Source: Bradyrhizobium sp. AZCC 2262 (GTDB lineage Bacteria > Pseudomonadota > Alphaproteobacteria > Rhizobiales > Xanthobacteraceae). Taken from it: DNA of 64,000 nucleotides. The notes below the pieces were generated by a model. That model was not told where the DNA came from and ran no database searches. It saw nothing but the letters and a program-made list of their open reading frames with translations. The translations under genes were made by a program, and so were the position numbers. The stretch is from assembly GCF_036924535.1 (NCBI RefSeq), contig NZ_JAZHRT010000001.1:8184001-8248000 (forward strand), given 5' to 3'. Below are positions 62,225 through 64,000 of this stretch, in pieces; position 1 is the first letter of the stretch, and every line of letters begins with the position of its first letter.

Positions 62225-64000
62225 ATGTCCAATTTCGCCTTCCTCGCTGCCGAGTTCCCCGCCGTGCACGAGGCGGCGGTGGAGGCGGAGCGCCAGGCGG
62301 CGGTATCGCCGACGGCCGCGGCATTCTTTGCCGGCAAGGCGGTCGAGGTCGGGGTCAAATGGGCGTTCCGCAATGACCCCGGGTTGAAGCTCCCCTATCA
62401 GGACAATATCGCAGCATTGCTGCACGAGCCGAGCTTTCGGCGGGCGGCGGGCGAGGCGGTGTTTGCCAAAGCCAAATACATCAATTCGCTTCGCAACCGC
62501 GCGGTGCATGAAGAACGCACCATCAAGCCGGGCGACGCTACGGGCGCGGTCAGGGAGCTGTTTCACGTTTGCTTCTGGCTGGCCCGCACCTATGCGCGAA
62601 AGGGCAAGCCAGCCGACGGGCTAGTCTTCGACGCTTCGGTGCTGTCCCGCCGCGACGAAGCACTGAAGAAGGCCTTTGCTTATGTGAAGGCGCAGCAGGC
62701 CGAGCTTGATGCCAAGGACGGCGAACTGACGAAGCTGCTCGCCGATAAGCAAAACCTCGACGATGAACTGAAAGAGCTGCGTGCCCAGGTCGCCGCCGCA
62801 CGCAAGGCCGCCGAGGCCCAACCGGACCGGCACGACTACAACGAGGCCGAGACCCGCGACCGCTACATCGATCTGTTGCTGCGCGAGGCCGGTTGGCCGC
62901 TCGACAAGCCCGAAGACTTGGAATTCCGCATCGAGGGGATGCCCAACAACGAAGGCATCGGCTTTGTCGATTACGTGTTGTGGGGCGCTGACGGCAAGCC
63001 GCTGGGGCTGGTGGAAGCCAAGCGCACCCGCAAGGATGCTCGCGTGGGGCAGCAGCAGGCCAAGCTCTACGCCGATCGGCTCGAAGCGCGGTACGGCCAG
63101 CGGCCCGTGATCTTCTACTCGAATGGTTACGAACACTGGATTTGGGACGACACGCGCTATCCGCCGCGCCAGATCGGCGGCTTCTACAAGCGCGACGAAC
63201 TGGAGTTGCTGGTTCAACGCCGCACCGCCCGCAAGAAGCTCGGTTCGGAGGCGTTGAATCGCAAGATCATCGAACGCCCCTATCAGCAGCGCGCGATCCG
63301 CGCCATCGCCAAGCATTTTGAAGCTGACGGAGAACGCAAGGCGCTGCTGGTTATGGCGACGGGCTCCGGCAAGACCCGCACCGTGATCGCCTTGGTCGAT
63401 CTTCTGATGCGGGCCGGCTGGGTCAAGCGCGTCTTGTTTCTGGCCGACCGTATCGCGCTGGTGAACCAGGCCGCAGGTGCCTTCAAGGCGCATTTGCCGG
63501 ATTCGGCGCCGGTCAATCTTGTGACCGAACGCACCAGCGAGGGGCGCGTCTTCTTGTCGACCTATCCAACGATGATGAACCTGATCGATGGAAGGCAGGA
63601 GGGGCAGGCGAAGTTCGGCCCCGGCCATTTCGATCTCATCATCATCGATGAGGCGCATCGCTCGGTCTACCAGCGCTTTAAGGCGATCTTCGAGTATTTC
63701 GATTCCTTCCTGGTCGGCTTGACTGCGACACCCAAGGACGAAATCGACAAGAATACCTATTCGCTGTTCGACCTGGAGGATGGCGTTCCAACCGATGCCT
63801 ATTCGCTCGACGAAGCCGTGGCCGATGGCTATCTCGTTCCGGCGCGGCCGATCTCGGTGCCGCTCAAGATCGTGCGTTCAGGCTTGCGCTACGATGAACT
63901 GTCCGAGGAAGAAAAAGACCATTGGGACATGCTGGAATGGGGCGAGGACGAAGTCCCCGACAGCGTCGATGCTGCGGAGATCAACAAGCGCCTCTTCAAT
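62225..64000 (+). CDS. hsdR: Type I restriction enzyme HsdR subunit, N-terminal part (runs off the window)
   Basis: The first 592 residues of the restriction/translocase subunit, open to the window end. Order: a DUF4145-like helical domain (about 1-125), a coiled coil (about 140-200), then a PD-(D/E)XK nuclease (Asp about 249 in GFVDYVLWG, EAK about 264-266 in LVEAKRTR), and the helicase motor with Walker A MATGSGKTRT (about 377-386) and DEAH box IIIDEAHRS (about 474). Start is ATG 62225, 8 bases after brnA. Confidence 0.93.
   Translation, partial: MSNFAFLAAEFPAVHEAAVEAERQAAVSPTAAAFFAGKAVEVGVKWAFRNDPGLKLPYQDNIAALLHEPSFRRAAGEAVFAKAKYINSLRNRAVHEERTIKPGDATGAVRELFHVCFWLARTYARKGKPADGLVFDASVLSRRDEALKKAFAYVKAQQAELDAKDGELTKLLADKQNLDDELKELRAQVAAARKAAEAQPDRHDYNEAETRDRYIDLLLREAGWPLDKPEDLEFRIEGMPNNEGIGFVDYVLWGADGKPLGLVEAKRTRKDARVGQQQAKLYADRLEARYGQRPVIFYSNGYEHWIWDDTRYPPRQIGGFYKRDELELLVQRRTARKKLGSEALNRKIIERPYQQRAIRAIAKHFEADGERKALLVMATGSGKTRTVIALVDLLMRAGWVKRVLFLADRIALVNQAAGAFKAHLPDSAPVNLVTERTSEGRVFLSTYPTMMNLIDGRQEGQAKFGPGHFDLIIIDEAHRSVYQRFKAIFEYFDSFLVGLTATPKDEIDKNTYSLFDLEDGVPTDAYSLDEAVADGYLVPARPISVPLKIVRSGLRYDELSEEEKDHWDMLEWGEDEVPDSVDAAEINKRLFN

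Overview
The window looks like a chromosomal segment of Bradyrhizobium or a close relative in the Nitrobacteraceae. The evidence is high GC with strong third-position bias, an Irr protein with the GCPW heme-regulatory motif and an HHH motif at the positions known from Bradyrhizobium japonicum, Rhizobiales-type gene order, and several families of dispersed palindromic repeats between genes. No rRNA, tRNA, CRISPR array, transposase or prophage was seen. Most of the window is conserved core genome. The last 5 kb is an accessory island. All calls come from reading the sequence. No database search was run.

Layout. (1) 1-6.1 kb: a truncated gene, then dut-coaBC-ubiB-ubiE on the minus strand and mutM-GNAT on the plus strand. 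CoaBC carries an N-terminal FitA-like ribbon-helix-helix domain and has a matching palindrome in its own promoter. (2) 6.1-17 kb: a mixed block with an orphan ParA ATPase, a gamma-glutamyltransferase family protein, a degenerate trypsin-like protein, MoeB/ThiF, a TetR regulator divergent from an unknown protein with twin operators, an aldo/keto reductase divergent from a LysR regulator, a uridine-kinase-like protein and a 2-hydroxyacid dehydrogenase. (3) 17-22 kb: an SH3 protein, irr, and the unsaturated fatty acid genes fabA-fabB followed by fabV. (4) 22-28 kb: glutathione transferase, a periplasmic unknown, a GNAT enzyme, and the oxidative stress set oxyR / katG / Tat-exported superoxide dismutase. 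(5) 28-38.8 kb: the classical transcription-translation cluster rimP-nusA-ylxR-infB-rbfA-truB-rpsO-pnp, preceded by a leader with an intrinsic terminator. (6) 39-57.6 kb: DUF2336 protein, trmB, an M20 peptidase, a PraR-like regulator, lnt, corC, ybeY, phoH, miaB, a GT39 glycosyltransferase, a HAD phosphatase, fur, rimI, tsaB, nfu, uspA, trpS and murJ. (7) 57.8-64 kb: an adenosine-kinase-like gene, then a type I restriction-modification locus (hsdM, an hsdS split by one extra base, hsdR running off the end) with a BrnT/BrnA toxin-antitoxin pair between hsdS and hsdR.

Shared themes are iron and peroxide control (Irr, Fur, OxyR, KatG, SOD, Nfu), translation and RNA maturation, envelope building (Lnt, MurJ, FabA/FabB/FabV) and defence (type I RM plus BrnTA). 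Tight GTGA or ATGA stop-start overlaps are common. Palindromic repeats occupy most junctions where genes converge.
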